56,042 nt of DNA from an alpha proteobacterium MED-G10 (GCA_002457065.1 NTKR01000002.1:1-56042); one strand, 5' to 3'. Numbered from the stretch's first letter, positions 16,964 to 29,438 are shown. Program-made: numbers and translations. The notes: generated from the sequence alone by a model not told the origin.

Positions 16964-18176
16964 CTTTAACTAATTTATTCTTTTTAAAAAAAGAAACAAT
17001 TTTTTTTGTAAGTTTTAGTGCCACCATATTTTTTTTCATTTTCGGCCATTCTGATACCTTATTATCTTCAAAAAAAAAGATCTTATTTTTATCAGAAGAA
17101 AAAGCATTGTTTCTAGTTACCTTGTTTCCTAACATCCAGTCACAACCTTTCTCTTTCAATTTATTCTTTGTGTTTTTTAACAGATTTTCTGTCTCAGCAG
17201 AAAAACCTACTATTAAGCTGGGTTTCAGTTTATGAGAAGAAATATATTTTAAAACATCTTTATTCAAGGAAAAATCCATTCTCCCGAATTTTCCACTTTT
17301 TTTTTTCTTTATTTTGCTTTTGCTTACCTTTTTTACATACCAATCAGAGATTGCAGCTACTGAGATAAAAATATCACAGGGAAGGTTTTTTTTTGCAAAT
17401 TCGAAAAAATCATTTCCACTTTTAACTTGTATAAACTTAACTCCTTTTGGTGGCTCTAAGGTTGTTGGACCAGAAATAAGAGTAGTTTCGGCACCAAACT
17501 TAATAAGAGAATCTGCTATTTCATAACCTTGTTGTCCAGAGGAAAAATTACTCAGGAATCTTACAGGATCAATTTTCTCAACTGATGGACCAGCGGTCAC
17601 TACAGCTTTAAGACCTGACAGAATTTTTGGCGAAAAAATTAGGTTTAGGTTTTCAACTATCTGATTTATTTCCATTAATTTTCCAACTCCCTTGGTTCTG
17701 CAGGCAAGTCTTCCATCATATGGACTGAAAATATGAATTCCAAGTTTTTTAAGGTTGGAAATATTTTTTCTTACAATTTTATTTCCCCACATAATTGTGT
17801 TCATTGCAGGTGCAATTACTTTAACTTTATTTGATGCTAATAAAACATTTGTTGCTAGATCGTCTGCAATTCCATTTGACATTTTCGACAAAAAATTGGC
17901 TGTGCAAGGAGCCACAACTATAATATCAGAATTATTAGCTAATTTTATGTGATTCATATTACTTTCTTGATCTAAGGTAAATAAATTTGAATGTATTTTT
18001 TTACCTAAAAGACTTTCAAATGAAAGAACATTAACAAAGTTTTCAGCATTTTTTGTTAGTATACATTCAACATTTGAGGCATTTTCTTGAAGCCTTCTTA
18101 TCAAATCTAGTGATTTATACGAAGCTATTCCACCAGTAACTATTAGTAGAATTTTTTTTCCTTTTAGAAAGTTCAT
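16944..18176 (-). CDS. coaBC: Bifunctional phosphopantothenoylcysteine synthetase/decarboxylase
   Basis: CoaBC carries out two steps of coenzyme A synthesis. The N-terminal flavin decarboxylase half (about 1-185) has GGIASYKS, the NHIKLANNSD active-site His and PAMNTIMW. The C-terminal ligase half (about 190-410) has TAGPSVEKIDPVRFLSN and AAISDWY. The 410-residue length is normal. The start overlaps the ubiE stop by four bases (ATGA). In many alphaproteobacteria ubiB lies between ubiE and coaBC; here it does not. Confidence 0.95.
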   Translation of the reverse strand: MNFLKGKKILLIVTGGIASYKSLDLIRRLQENASNVECILTKNAENFVNVLSFESLLGKKIHSNLFTLDQESNMNHIKLANNSDIIVVAPCTANFLSKMSNGIADDLATNVLLASNKVKVIAPAMNTIMWGNKIVRKNISNLKKLGIHIFSPYDGRLACRTKGVGKLMEINQIVENLNLIFSPKILSGLKAVVTAGPSVEKIDPVRFLSNFSSGQQGYEIADSLIKFGAETTLISGPTTLEPPKGVKFIQVKSGNDFFEFAKKNLPCDIFISVAAISDWYVKKVSKSKIKKKKSGKFGRMDFSLNKDVLKYISSHKLKPSLIVGFSAETENLLKNTKNKLKEKGCDWMLGNKVTRNNAFSSDKNKIFFFEDNKVSEWPKMKKNMVALKLTKKIVSFFKKNKLVKDDKNIL

Positions 18177-18889
18177 TTTTTTTGTGCAATATGGATTGAG
18201 GCTAATCCGTCTATTATATCGATAACCTTTATGTTGGAGTATCTGTGTCTTTTAAGTTTGCCTGATAGTTCAGCTTGATTTGGAAATTGTTTTATACTTT
18301 CAATAAGATAATTATAAGCCATTCTTTGATTTAAAAAAAAACCTGCATACCTAGGAATAATCTTTCCATACAAATTAAATAAATCTCTTATGAAAAAGTT
18401 GTTTATTTCACTAAATTCCAAACACAAAAAAAATCCATTTTTCTTCAGTACTCTCCAAACCTCTCTCAGCGATTGATCCAAGTCTGAAAAATTTCGTAGA
18501 CCAAAAGCAACCATTACATAATCAAAACTTTCTTTTTTAAAAGGTAACTTCTCAGCATACCCACATATAATCTGAGCGTTCTTAACTTTTTTCTTTGCTT
18601 TTTGAAGCATTTTTATATTTGAGTCATAAATCAAACAATTACAATCTACTCGATTTTTTAAAAGTACTGTTAGGTCTCCGGATCCGGAGGCAAGATCGAG
18701 TACATATGATTGATCTTCAACATCTATGAGTGAAATTAACTTTTCTTTCCAGCTTTTGTGAAGACCAAAGCTCATTAAATCATTCATAAGGTCATAGTTG
18801 TCCGCAACATTAGAAAAAATTTGACTAACAAATTTTTCTTTCTTATTTTTATTTAACGATTTAAAATTTTTTAAAAAGTTATTCTCCAT
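18173..18889 (-). CDS. ubiE: Demethylmenaquinone/ubiquinone C-methyltransferase
   Basis: UbiE methylates the ring of ubiquinone (and menaquinone) precursors with S-adenosylmethionine. The 238 residues show the family markers FSNVADNYDLMNDLMSFG, the SAM motif LDLASGSGDLT, the loop VAFGLRNFSD and the C-terminal GLASIHIA. Its ATG overlaps the ATG of divergent mutM by two bases, so each promoter must lie inside the other gene or act over a longer range. The respiratory quinone pathway fits the NDH-2 and copper-oxidase assembly genes elsewhere in the window. Confidence 0.94.
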   Translation of the reverse strand: MENNFLKNFKSLNKNKKEKFVSQIFSNVADNYDLMNDLMSFGLHKSWKEKLISLIDVEDQSYVLDLASGSGDLTVLLKNRVDCNCLIYDSNIKMLQKAKKKVKNAQIICGYAEKLPFKKESFDYVMVAFGLRNFSDLDQSLREVWRVLKKNGFFLCLEFSEINNFFIRDLFNLYGKIIPRYAGFFLNQRMAYNYLIESIKQFPNQAELSGKLKRHRYSNIKVIDIIDGLASIHIAQKK

Positions 18890-19706
18890 GCCTGAATTAC
18901 CTGAAGTTGAAGTTGTTAAAAATTTCTTGAAATCTAATTTTCAAAAAAAAAAAATCATAAAAGTTAAAATTATTAATAAAAACCTACGCTTCGAAATCCA
19001 AAGTATCATAAAAACAAAATTAACTAACCTAATAATAACAAAAATTTATAGAAGAGGTAAATATTTAATACTATTACTTGAAAATAATTTAAGCTTGATG
19101 ATTCATCTTGGAATGACAGGTTACTTCAGGATGACAAATGAAGAAAATAGAAAGAAGCATGACCATCTGATTTTTTATTTTTGTTCAAAAGTTTTAATTT
19201 TTAATGATGTAAGAAAATTTGGTTTTATAAAATTATATAATTTTGAAGAATTAAATGATTCAAAGCATCTTAAAGATATGGGTCCTGAACCTTTTTCGGA
19301 TGGATTTAACTTAAATTATTTTACGAAAAAAATTAAAAGAAAATGTAGCGTAAAAAACTTACTTATGAACCAAAAATTTGTTGCGGGCTTAGGAAATATT
19401 TACTGTTCAGAAATTTTATTTGACGCAGGTGTTAATCCTGAAAAAATTTGTAATGAATTAAGTAAAAAACAGATCGAAAAAATAATATTATCAACCAGAA
19501 GAATTTTAGAAAAAGCAATAAATTTTGGTGGCACCACAATAAAAAACTTTGTTGTTAATAATGAAAAAATTGGTTATTTTAAGAATAAGTTAAAGGTATA
19601 TGGAAAAGAAAATCAAAGTTGTCCTAGATGCAAATCTCTTGCTAAAATCCAAAGAATTAAGCAAAGCGGAAGGTCTACGTTTCTTTGTACAAAATGTCAG
19701 AATTAA
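18888..19706 (+). CDS. mutM: Formamidopyrimidine-DNA glycosylase
   Basis: MutM (Fpg) removes 8-oxoguanine and formamidopyrimidines from DNA. After the initiator Met the protein starts PELPEVE, with the catalytic N-terminal proline and Glu. The conserved lysine in RRGKYL, the MIHLGMTG motif, the helix-two-turn-helix around VAGLGNIYCSE, and the C-terminal zinc finger (CPRC to CTKC) are all present in 272 residues. The order next to ubiE is conserved in alphaproteobacteria. Confidence 0.96.
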   Translation: MPELPEVEVVKNFLKSNFQKKKIIKVKIINKNLRFEIQSIIKTKLTNLIITKIYRRGKYLILLLENNLSLMIHLGMTGYFRMTNEENRKKHDHLIFYFCSKVLIFNDVRKFGFIKLYNFEELNDSKHLKDMGPEPFSDGFNLNYFTKKIKRKCSVKNLLMNQKFVAGLGNIYCSEILFDAGVNPEKICNELSKKQIEKIILSTRRILEKAINFGGTTIKNFVVNNEKIGYFKNKLKVYGKENQSCPRCKSLAKIQRIKQSGRSTFLCTKCQN

Positions 19707-20049
19707 TGTAACATTTTTTCTATTTCTTTTATTTAATACTTATATCCAGGTTTCAGCAAGTGAATTTGTTTATGGACTAGAAGAGATTCCTGTTTACAAA
19801 GAAATGGAATATGTTGATGAATCAAATGTATTATTTGATAAAATAAATGGCAGATTTGTATCTTCAGAAATAATAGGAGATTATAATGTTCAAGAGATTA
19901 AGTCATATTATTCATCTGTTTTGCCTAACCTTGGCTGGCACAAGATAAATGAAAGTCTGTTTGAGAGAGGCAGAGAATATCTAGAAATTTCAGTTTTGGA
20001 GGAAAATTCAGTGTCAAAAGTCAAATTCAGCATTTTTCCTAAAGAATAA
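19702..20049 (+). CDS. Small exported protein of unknown function
   Basis: I do not recognise this protein. It is about 115 residues: a hydrophobic stretch (VTFFLFLLFNTYIQVSA) that looks like a signal peptide, then a charged, tyrosine-rich domain (EEIPVYKEMEYVDES, VQEIKSYYSSVLPNLGWHKIN) resembling small periplasmic or lipoprotein-like proteins. There is no ATG, GTG or TTG just before the signal peptide. The open frame continues upstream out of frame with mutM. An ATT at 19702, overlapping the mutM stop, would give a sensible N-terminus; a TTG at 19639 would add an unlikely charged extension. The start is therefore uncertain. Confidence 0.55.
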   Translation: MNVTFFLFLLFNTYIQVSASEFVYGLEEIPVYKEMEYVDESNVLFDKINGRFVSSEIIGDYNVQEIKSYYSSVLPNLGWHKINESLFERGREYLEISVLEENSVSKVKFSIFPKE

Positions 20050-20059
20050 AAAATTATTC

Positions 20060-20088
20060 TTGACCACAACAACTTTCAAAAGTATAAA
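20060..20088 (+). promoter_or_regulatory. Sigma-70 promoter of rpsT
   Basis: TTGACC (20060-20065) and TATAAA (20083-20088) are 17 bases apart. The -10 element ends only nine bases before the rpsT ATG and no Shine-Dalgarno sequence fits in between, so the mRNA would be leaderless or nearly so. Confidence 0.7.
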
Positions 20089-20097
20089 ACTACTGCT

Positions 20098-20364
20098 ATG
20101 GCGAATATAAAATCAGCAAAAAAAAGAATTCTTCAGAATCAGAGAAAGTCTGAGATAAATAAATTCCGGAAGTCTAGAATTAGAAGTAGTATAAAAAACC
20201 TTAGTAATTTAATTGTGAATAAAAAAAAAGATGATTCTAGAAGTAAATTTTTGGTCCTAGAGTCGGAGCTCTCAAAAGCTGTTTCAAAGGGTGTTTACAA
20301 AAGGAATACTGCATCTAGAATTATTTCTAGATTATCTCAAAAAATAAAATCTCTATCAAAATAA
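20098..20364 (+). CDS. rpsT: 30S ribosomal protein S20
   Basis: S20 binds the 5' domain of 16S rRNA. The 88-residue, very basic, all-helical protein starts with the standard MANIKSAKKRI. It has the family's RKSRIRSSIKNL and the C-terminal segment VYKRNTASRIISRLSQKI. The gene lies just upstream of dnaA, as in many alphaproteobacteria. A strong promoter sits directly against its start codon. Confidence 0.94.
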   Translation: MANIKSAKKRILQNQRKSEINKFRKSRIRSSIKNLSNLIVNKKKDDSRSKFLVLESELSKAVSKGVYKRNTASRIISRLSQKIKSLSK

Positions 20365-20431
20365 TTTTTTTTTTGTTTTTATTGATTCAATTTTTCTAAT
20401 TAGTTAATCTAAAACACTTTTGGAAATTATT

Positions 20432-20854
20432 ATGGAATTAGATTATGCTGGGGATTTGACCCCGAATGAAGTATGGCAAATGCTAAAGGACGATGAAAAT
20501 TGTCATCTCATTGATTGCAGATCCTCTGCTGAATGGTTATTAGTAGGCGTCCCAGAACTTGAATCAATAAATAAAAGCACTTTATTCATAGAATGGCAGA
20601 CATTTCCTATGATGGAGAAAAATCAAAGGTTTTTTCAAGACGTCTCAGAAAATGTTCCAAGTAAAGATACAAAAATCATTTTTCTATGTAGATCTGGTGC
20701 TAGATCTAGATCTGCGGCGGAATTTATGACATCTCAAGGTTTTAATAATTGTTATAATTGTCTAGAGGGTTTTGAGGGCAGTCACAATGAATCAGGTCAT
20801 AGAAGTTCTGTTAATGGATGGAAATTTCTTGGTTTACCTTGGAAACAGGGATGA
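20432..20854 (+). CDS. Rhodanese-like sulfurtransferase
   Basis: This is a single-domain rhodanese-like protein of 140 residues. The active-site loop CRSGARSR contains the catalytic cysteine, and a preceding HLIDCRSSAEW motif is typical of the CdsA/CDC25-like fold. The ATG at 20432 is preferred over an in-frame TTG 12 bases upstream. Substrate and partner are unknown. A role as sulfur donor to the E1-like protein encoded at 14364-15125 is possible but speculative. It ends four bases before dnaA. Confidence 0.85.
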   Translation: MELDYAGDLTPNEVWQMLKDDENCHLIDCRSSAEWLLVGVPELESINKSTLFIEWQTFPMMEKNQRFFQDVSENVPSKDTKIIFLCRSGARSRSAAEFMTSQGFNNCYNCLEGFEGSHNESGHRSSVNGWKFLGLPWKQG

Positions 20855-20858
20855 CAAG

Positions 20859-22232
20859 ATGACAAAGAATACAACAAACCTTTCAGAGATTCAGGCGCAG
20901 TGGGTTACAGTTAGAGGAAAGATTAGACAGAAGATTGGTGATGCACAGTTTACCAGTTGGATAAAAATGCTAACGCTTGAAGATTACGAGGACCATAAAG
21001 TTACCCTAAGTGTCCCAAGTAGTTTCATAAGAACAAGAATTATTGAACAATACTTAGACATTATAAAGAGCTACTGGTATGTACAAAATTTAAAAATCAA
21101 TGATATTAAAATTATAGTCACTACTAAAAATCAAGTTGTTGACAACAAGACAAAAATTAATGAAGAAAATAATACAAAAAATAAAGGCCAAAATGATGTT
21201 TTTAAATCAATAAGTTCTGATCTAGATAACAGGTTTACTTTTTCAAATTTTATTGTTGGGAAACCCAATGAACTAGCATTTGCTGCAGCCAGAAGAGTTG
21301 CTGAATCAGAGGACGTTCCCTTTAACCCACTTTTTTTATATGGTGGTGTAGGCCTCGGGAAAACTCACCTAATGCACTCGATTGCACATGAAATAAAAAA
21401 AAGAAACCCTTTAAGAAGAGTTATTTATATGTCAGCTGAAAAGTTTATGTATCATTTTATTAAAGCCTTAAGATTTAAAAATACTGTTGCTTTTAAAGAG
21501 CAATTCAGAAATGTTGATGTTTTGATGATAGACGATGTTCAATTTATTTCTGGTAAAGAATCAACACAAGAGGAGTTTTTTCATACTTTTAATGCTTTGA
21601 TTGATCAAAGAAAGCAGTTAATAATTTCTGCTGATAAATCGCCACAGGACCTTGAAGGTATTGAAGAAAGAATGAGGTCAAGGTTAGGTTGGGGATTGGT
21701 TGCTGATATACATCCACTAACTTATGAGCTGAGACTCGGAATTTTACAGGCAAAAGAAGAAAAATTGTCAACCCGCATATCTGCTACTATTTTAGAGTTT
21801 TTAGCGCATAAAATAACAAGTAATGTAAGAGAACTAGAGGGAGCTCTAAATCGCTTATCTGCCTTCTCCTCTTTGGTTGGTAGAGATATAAATTTAGATA
21901 TGGTTCAAGATTTACTTAAAGATCTTCTGAAGTCTTCACAGAAAAAAGTTAATATTGAAGAAATCCAAAAGAAAGTGTCTCAACATTTTAATGTCAAGGT
22001 TTCAGATATGAGTTCAGCAAGAAGGTCAAGAACTGTCGCTAGACCACGTCAGGTTGCAATGTATCTGTCTAAGAACCTTACATCTAGGTCCTTGCCTGAA
22101 ATTGGAAGAAGATTTGGTAACAGAGACCATACGACTGTAATTCATGCTGTTAGGAAAGTTGAGGAGTTAATGAATAAAGACGCTGGTTTTGATGAGGATG
22201 TACAATTATTGATTAGAATGTTGGAATCTTAA
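20859..22232 (+). CDS. dnaA: Chromosomal replication initiator DnaA
   Basis: DnaA binds origin boxes and melts DNA to start replication. The 457 residues begin MTKNTTNLSEIQAQWV with the DnaB-interacting domain I. They continue through a short linker to the AAA+ domain (Walker A GGVGLGKTH, Walker B MIDDVQF, sensor region), and end with the DNA-binding signature GNRDHTTVIHAVRKVEEL. The ATG at 20859 is chosen because it gives the usual N-terminus; the longer frame lies inside the rhodanese gene. No cluster of DnaA boxes is visible next to the gene, so the origin is probably elsewhere. Confidence 0.97.
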   Translation: MTKNTTNLSEIQAQWVTVRGKIRQKIGDAQFTSWIKMLTLEDYEDHKVTLSVPSSFIRTRIIEQYLDIIKSYWYVQNLKINDIKIIVTTKNQVVDNKTKINEENNTKNKGQNDVFKSISSDLDNRFTFSNFIVGKPNELAFAAARRVAESEDVPFNPLFLYGGVGLGKTHLMHSIAHEIKKRNPLRRVIYMSAEKFMYHFIKALRFKNTVAFKEQFRNVDVLMIDDVQFISGKESTQEEFFHTFNALIDQRKQLIISADKSPQDLEGIEERMRSRLGWGLVADIHPLTYELRLGILQAKEEKLSTRISATILEFLAHKITSNVRELEGALNRLSAFSSLVGRDINLDMVQDLLKDLLKSSQKKVNIEEIQKKVSQHFNVKVSDMSSARRSRTVARPRQVAMYLSKNLTSRSLPEIGRRFGNRDHTTVIHAVRKVEELMNKDAGFDEDVQLLIRMLES

Positions 22233-22234
22233 AT

Positions 22235-23338
22235 ATGGAATTTACAATTAAAAAGAAAATATTATTGGACTGTTTATCACACTTTCAAAGTGTAGTTGAA
22301 AGAAGAAATACGATTCCAATTCTTTCGAATATTAAAATTAATGCAATTGAAGGTGGTCTCACCCTCACAGCTACCGACTTAATAATGGAACTGAGTGAAA
22401 GTTTGCCAGCGAAGGTTTCTTCACCAGGCGGAGTTACAATATCTTCGCAACTTTTCTTTGAAATTATCAGGAAGGCTCCAGATCACTATGATATCACTCT
22501 TAAAGTTGATGAAAAAAGTGGATCTGTTTTTGTTTTGTTTGGCGAATCAAAGTTTTCACTTCCTACATTACCTATTGACGATTTTCCCGTAATGGATGCT
22601 GATAAACTTGATGTGATGCTTGAATTAAAATCAGATGAATTGAAGAATTTAATAAATAATTGTAAGTTTTGTATGGGTCTTGACGAATCAAGACAATACC
22701 TAAACGGGATTTACTTACATAAGAATGAAGATCAAGTAACAACAGTTGCAACGGACGGCCATAGACTCTCAAAAAGTATGATTACTCAAGGTGATAAGAA
22801 CTCCTTCGAGGGAATTATAGTCCCAAAAAAAACTGTGATAGAAATTTCCAAGATTCTTGATGATTGTGCCGATAAAATTTCTATCAGTTTTTCAAAGACA
22901 CGTATTAAGTTTGTAATCGGTAATTTAATTGTCGTTTCAAAGTTAGTCAATGCCTCATTCCCTGATTATGAAAGTGTTATTCCAAAAGATAATGATCAAA
23001 TAATGGTGGTTGATTGCAAAAGTTTTAGTCAAACAATTGATAGAGTCTCTACAATTTCAGATGAGAAGTTTAGAACAGTAAAATTTTCAATTTCTGGTAA
23101 CAACTGTGTTGTAAGTTCTTTTGGAAATGATAAATCAGTTGGAACTGAGAACGTGGATGTTGAATTTTCAGGTTCAGAAATCTCAATAAATTTTAATGCA
23201 CGTTATATTCTTGACGTTTTAAATATAATCAAAAGTGGAAAAGTTAAGTTCTATTTTTCACAAAAAACTGCTCCAACTATACTTGAGTCCGATGCGTTAA
23301 AAAATTCACTTTTTTTAATTATGCAGATGAGAGCATAA
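22235..23338 (+). CDS. dnaN: DNA polymerase III beta sliding clamp
   Basis: The clamp tethers DNA polymerases and repair proteins to DNA. The 367-residue length is standard. The N-terminal domain start, NTIPILSNIKI, the motif GGLTLTATDLIMELSE, the domain-2 motif ATDGHRLSKS and the C-terminal ending FLIMQMRA are characteristic. It lies two bases after dnaA and six before recF, the ancestral dnaA-dnaN-recF-gyrB order. Confidence 0.97.
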   Translation: MEFTIKKKILLDCLSHFQSVVERRNTIPILSNIKINAIEGGLTLTATDLIMELSESLPAKVSSPGGVTISSQLFFEIIRKAPDHYDITLKVDEKSGSVFVLFGESKFSLPTLPIDDFPVMDADKLDVMLELKSDELKNLINNCKFCMGLDESRQYLNGIYLHKNEDQVTTVATDGHRLSKSMITQGDKNSFEGIIVPKKTVIEISKILDDCADKISISFSKTRIKFVIGNLIVVSKLVNASFPDYESVIPKDNDQIMVVDCKSFSQTIDRVSTISDEKFRTVKFSISGNNCVVSSFGNDKSVGTENVDVEFSGSEISINFNARYILDVLNIIKSGKVKFYFSQKTAPTILESDALKNSLFLIMQMRA

Positions 23339-23344
23339 TTTTCA

Positions 23345-26937
<3,593 letters not shown>

Positions 26938-26975
26938 ATGCATATTTATAAAAAAAAATTGGAACAATATAACTT

Positions 26976-28850
26976 GTGAAGGCTATTAAATGGCTATTTT
27001 TAATTTTTATTTGGTTAGTGCTTTTTCTAAGTATTGCAGTTACCTGGTCTTTACTAAATTTACCAGAAACCGAATCAATAAAAATTTCAAGACAACCCAG
27101 TATAACTTTTCTTGATAAACAAGGCAGGATAATTGCTTCTTATGGTGACATATACGGTCAATCAATTCAATATGGCGATCTTCCAAAAAACTTAATTAAC
27201 GCTGTTATAGTAACAGAAGATAAAAGATTCTTCTTTCACCCAGGTGTTGATTTAAAAGGTATAGCTAGGGCTGCTTACGTCAACCTAAAAGCTCGAAGAA
27301 TCATTCAAGGTGGGAGTACGATTACACAACAATTGGCAAAGAATCTTTTTTTAACACCGGAGAGATCTTTTACAAGAAAGCTTCACGAACTCATTTTAAG
27401 TTTTTGGCTAGAAATGAGATTTTCAAAAGAGCAACTTTTAAGTATTTACCTAAATAGGGTTTATTTAGGTTCAGGAACTTATGGAGTCCAAGCTGCATCT
27501 GAAAAGTATTTTAATAAAAAAGTGGAAGAATTAAACCTTTATGAGTGTGCACTAATTGCTAGCTTGTTAAAGGCTCCATCAAAATACAATCCTATATCAA
27601 ATAAAAAATTGTCAAGAGAACGTACGGCAAAAGTATTGGAAAATATGAGACGAAACAATCTTATTAGCAAAAAAAAAGTTGATGAAGCTAAATTAAGTAA
27701 TAGAGAATATGATAAATTTACATCAGCCCCAAAAAGCACAAGATATTTTATAGATTGGCTTTTACCAAGAGTTAAGTCTTATCTAGGAGAAATTAATGAA
27801 GACTTAATTATCAGGACTACTCTTGATGTGAAACTTCAAGAAATTGCTGAAAGTTCGGTTAATTCCATTACGTCAAAATATACATCTGCTGATCAATCGG
27901 CTTTGGTTGCTCTCGATTTAAAAGGTGGTGTTATGGCAATGGTTGGTGGAAGGGATTATGGAGATACTCAATTTAACAGAGCAACGCAGGCTCAAAGACA
28001 ACCTGGTTCAGCATTTAAATTATTTGTATATTTAGCAGGTTTAAAGGAAGGATATGGTCCAAAAGATGAAATTGTTGACTCAGAAATCAATATTAATGGA
28101 TGGTCACCAAAGAACTATAAGAAGGAATACTTAGGGGAAATTTCTCTTGTAGATGCTTTTTCAAAATCAATTAACACAGTAGCAGTAAAATTATCAGAAA
28201 ATATTGGAAGAGAAAATGTAATTAAGATGGCTAGATCACTTGGAATATCAAGTCCTATACTGAATTCACCTTCATTAGCCCTAGGAACATCTGAAGTTAA
28301 TCTTTTAGAACTAACAGCTGCATATGATGTTTTGGCAAATAAGGGAAATGGTGTTCTTGTTCACGGAATAAGGTCTATTGAAAACACAGAAGGAAAAACG
28401 CTATTTATCAGAAAAGGTAACGGTCCAGGAAAAGTCCTAGATGCTGACTTAGTTAGTACAATGACTAGAATGATGGAGAATACAATTGAAGTTGGAACTG
28501 GGAAAAATGCGAAATTAAACAGACCAGCAGCAGGGAAAACAGGAACAAGTCAATCACTAAGAGATGCTTGGTTTATTGGTTTTACCTCTGATTTAGTTGT
28601 AGGCGTTTGGTTTGGCAATGATGACGATTCACCTATGAAAAATATTACAGGAGGTACTGCTCCAGCTATATTATGGAGCGACTTTATGAAGAAGGCTCAT
28701 TTAGGTAAACCTGCTGAGCAATTGACAACATCGTCAGATAATATTAATCGAATTAAAAATAGGGATAAAATTGATAAGCTAATAAAAAAAAGCAAAGAAC
28801 TTGATAGAAAAAAGAATGTATTTGAAACAATTCTAGAGAATTTTTTTTAG
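26976..28850 (+). CDS. mrcA: Class A penicillin-binding protein 1A
   Basis: This bifunctional inner-membrane enzyme polymerises and cross-links peptidoglycan in the periplasm. From a GTG start it has 624 residues: one N-terminal membrane anchor (about 5-28), a GT51 glycosyltransferase domain (catalytic Glu in TEDKRFFFHPGVD, GGSTITQQLAKN), and a transpeptidase domain with SxxK (GSAFK), SxN (SIN) and KTG (GKTGTSQ). It is shorter than E. coli PBP1A because the additional OB-like insertion is reduced. The 3' end overlaps the convergent Sco gene by 18 bases. The symbol is by family, not proven orthology. Confidence 0.9.
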   Translation: MKAIKWLFLIFIWLVLFLSIAVTWSLLNLPETESIKISRQPSITFLDKQGRIIASYGDIYGQSIQYGDLPKNLINAVIVTEDKRFFFHPGVDLKGIARAAYVNLKARRIIQGGSTITQQLAKNLFLTPERSFTRKLHELILSFWLEMRFSKEQLLSIYLNRVYLGSGTYGVQAASEKYFNKKVEELNLYECALIASLLKAPSKYNPISNKKLSRERTAKVLENMRRNNLISKKKVDEAKLSNREYDKFTSAPKSTRYFIDWLLPRVKSYLGEINEDLIIRTTLDVKLQEIAESSVNSITSKYTSADQSALVALDLKGGVMAMVGGRDYGDTQFNRATQAQRQPGSAFKLFVYLAGLKEGYGPKDEIVDSEININGWSPKNYKKEYLGEISLVDAFSKSINTVAVKLSENIGRENVIKMARSLGISSPILNSPSLALGTSEVNLLELTAAYDVLANKGNGVLVHGIRSIENTEGKTLFIRKGNGPGKVLDADLVSTMTRMMENTIEVGTGKNAKLNRPAAGKTGTSQSLRDAWFIGFTSDLVVGVWFGNDDDSPMKNITGGTAPAILWSDFMKKAHLGKPAEQLTTSSDNINRIKNRDKIDKLIKKSKELDRKKNVFETILENFF

Positions 28851-29438
28851 GAATGGGTCAATTTTTTTCATAAAAAGGTCACCAGTTCTGAAAAAAGTTA
28901 TGAAATTGTCATTTTCGTCCATTAAAAAAATTAAAGAACTGTGATCAACAAGGTATGATAGATCACTATTATTTTTTTTGTTGAGTTTAACATATATTCG
29001 ATAATCTTTAATGATTTGATTAATTTGATTATTTGATCCAGTTAAAGCTATAAAAGCAGAGTTAAAGTTTTGTATGAAATCTTTAAGAGTCTCAGGTCTG
29101 TCTCTTTCGGGATCAATGCTAATAAATATAGGCAATAACTCCTTGTAAAGGTTAGGGTTATCGTCAAATAATTTGGAAATTTTTAGAACGTCCATTGGAC
29201 AAATATCTGGACAATAAGTATATCCAAAATAAATTAATTTCTTCTTCTTTGTATTTTTAGAAAAGAACATATTTCCATTTTGATCAATCAATGAGAAACT
29301 TTCGCCAATATTGGAGGTGGCATTTTGTTTTTTTGAAAAAAAATTTAAAGCAAATATTGCAAAGATAATGACTAAAACAAGTAAAGTCATCATTAGAAGA
29401 TTCCTTTTGAAAATAAACCTATATTTATTCACATTCAA
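28833..29438 (-). CDS. SCO1/SenC family copper chaperone
   Basis: Sco proteins deliver copper to the CuA centre of cytochrome c oxidase, or act as thiol reductases for it. The 201 residues have an N-terminal membrane anchor (about 13-33) and a thioredoxin-like periplasmic domain. The copper ligands CPDIC (Cys76, Cys80) and the distal His166 (VDHSSLIF) are all present. The start overlaps the end of the tetrapyrrole methylase-like gene by 14 bases. A PCu(A)C chaperone elsewhere in the window (48152) points to aerobic respiration with a copper oxidase. Confidence 0.93.
   Translation of the reverse strand: MNVNKYRFIFKRNLLMMTLLVLVIIFAIFALNFFSKKQNATSNIGESFSLIDQNGNMFFSKNTKKKKLIYFGYTYCPDICPMDVLKISKLFDDNPNLYKELLPIFISIDPERDRPETLKDFIQNFNSAFIALTGSNNQINQIIKDYRIYVKLNKKNNSDLSYLVDHSSLIFLMDENDNFITFFRTGDLFMKKIDPFLKKIL

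Noticed and set aside
20365-20431. Possible replication origin next to dnaA
   Set aside because: The gap is AT-rich but shows no TTATCCACA-like DnaA boxes, and dnaA-dnaN has no gap. Alphaproteobacterial origins are often away from dnaA.
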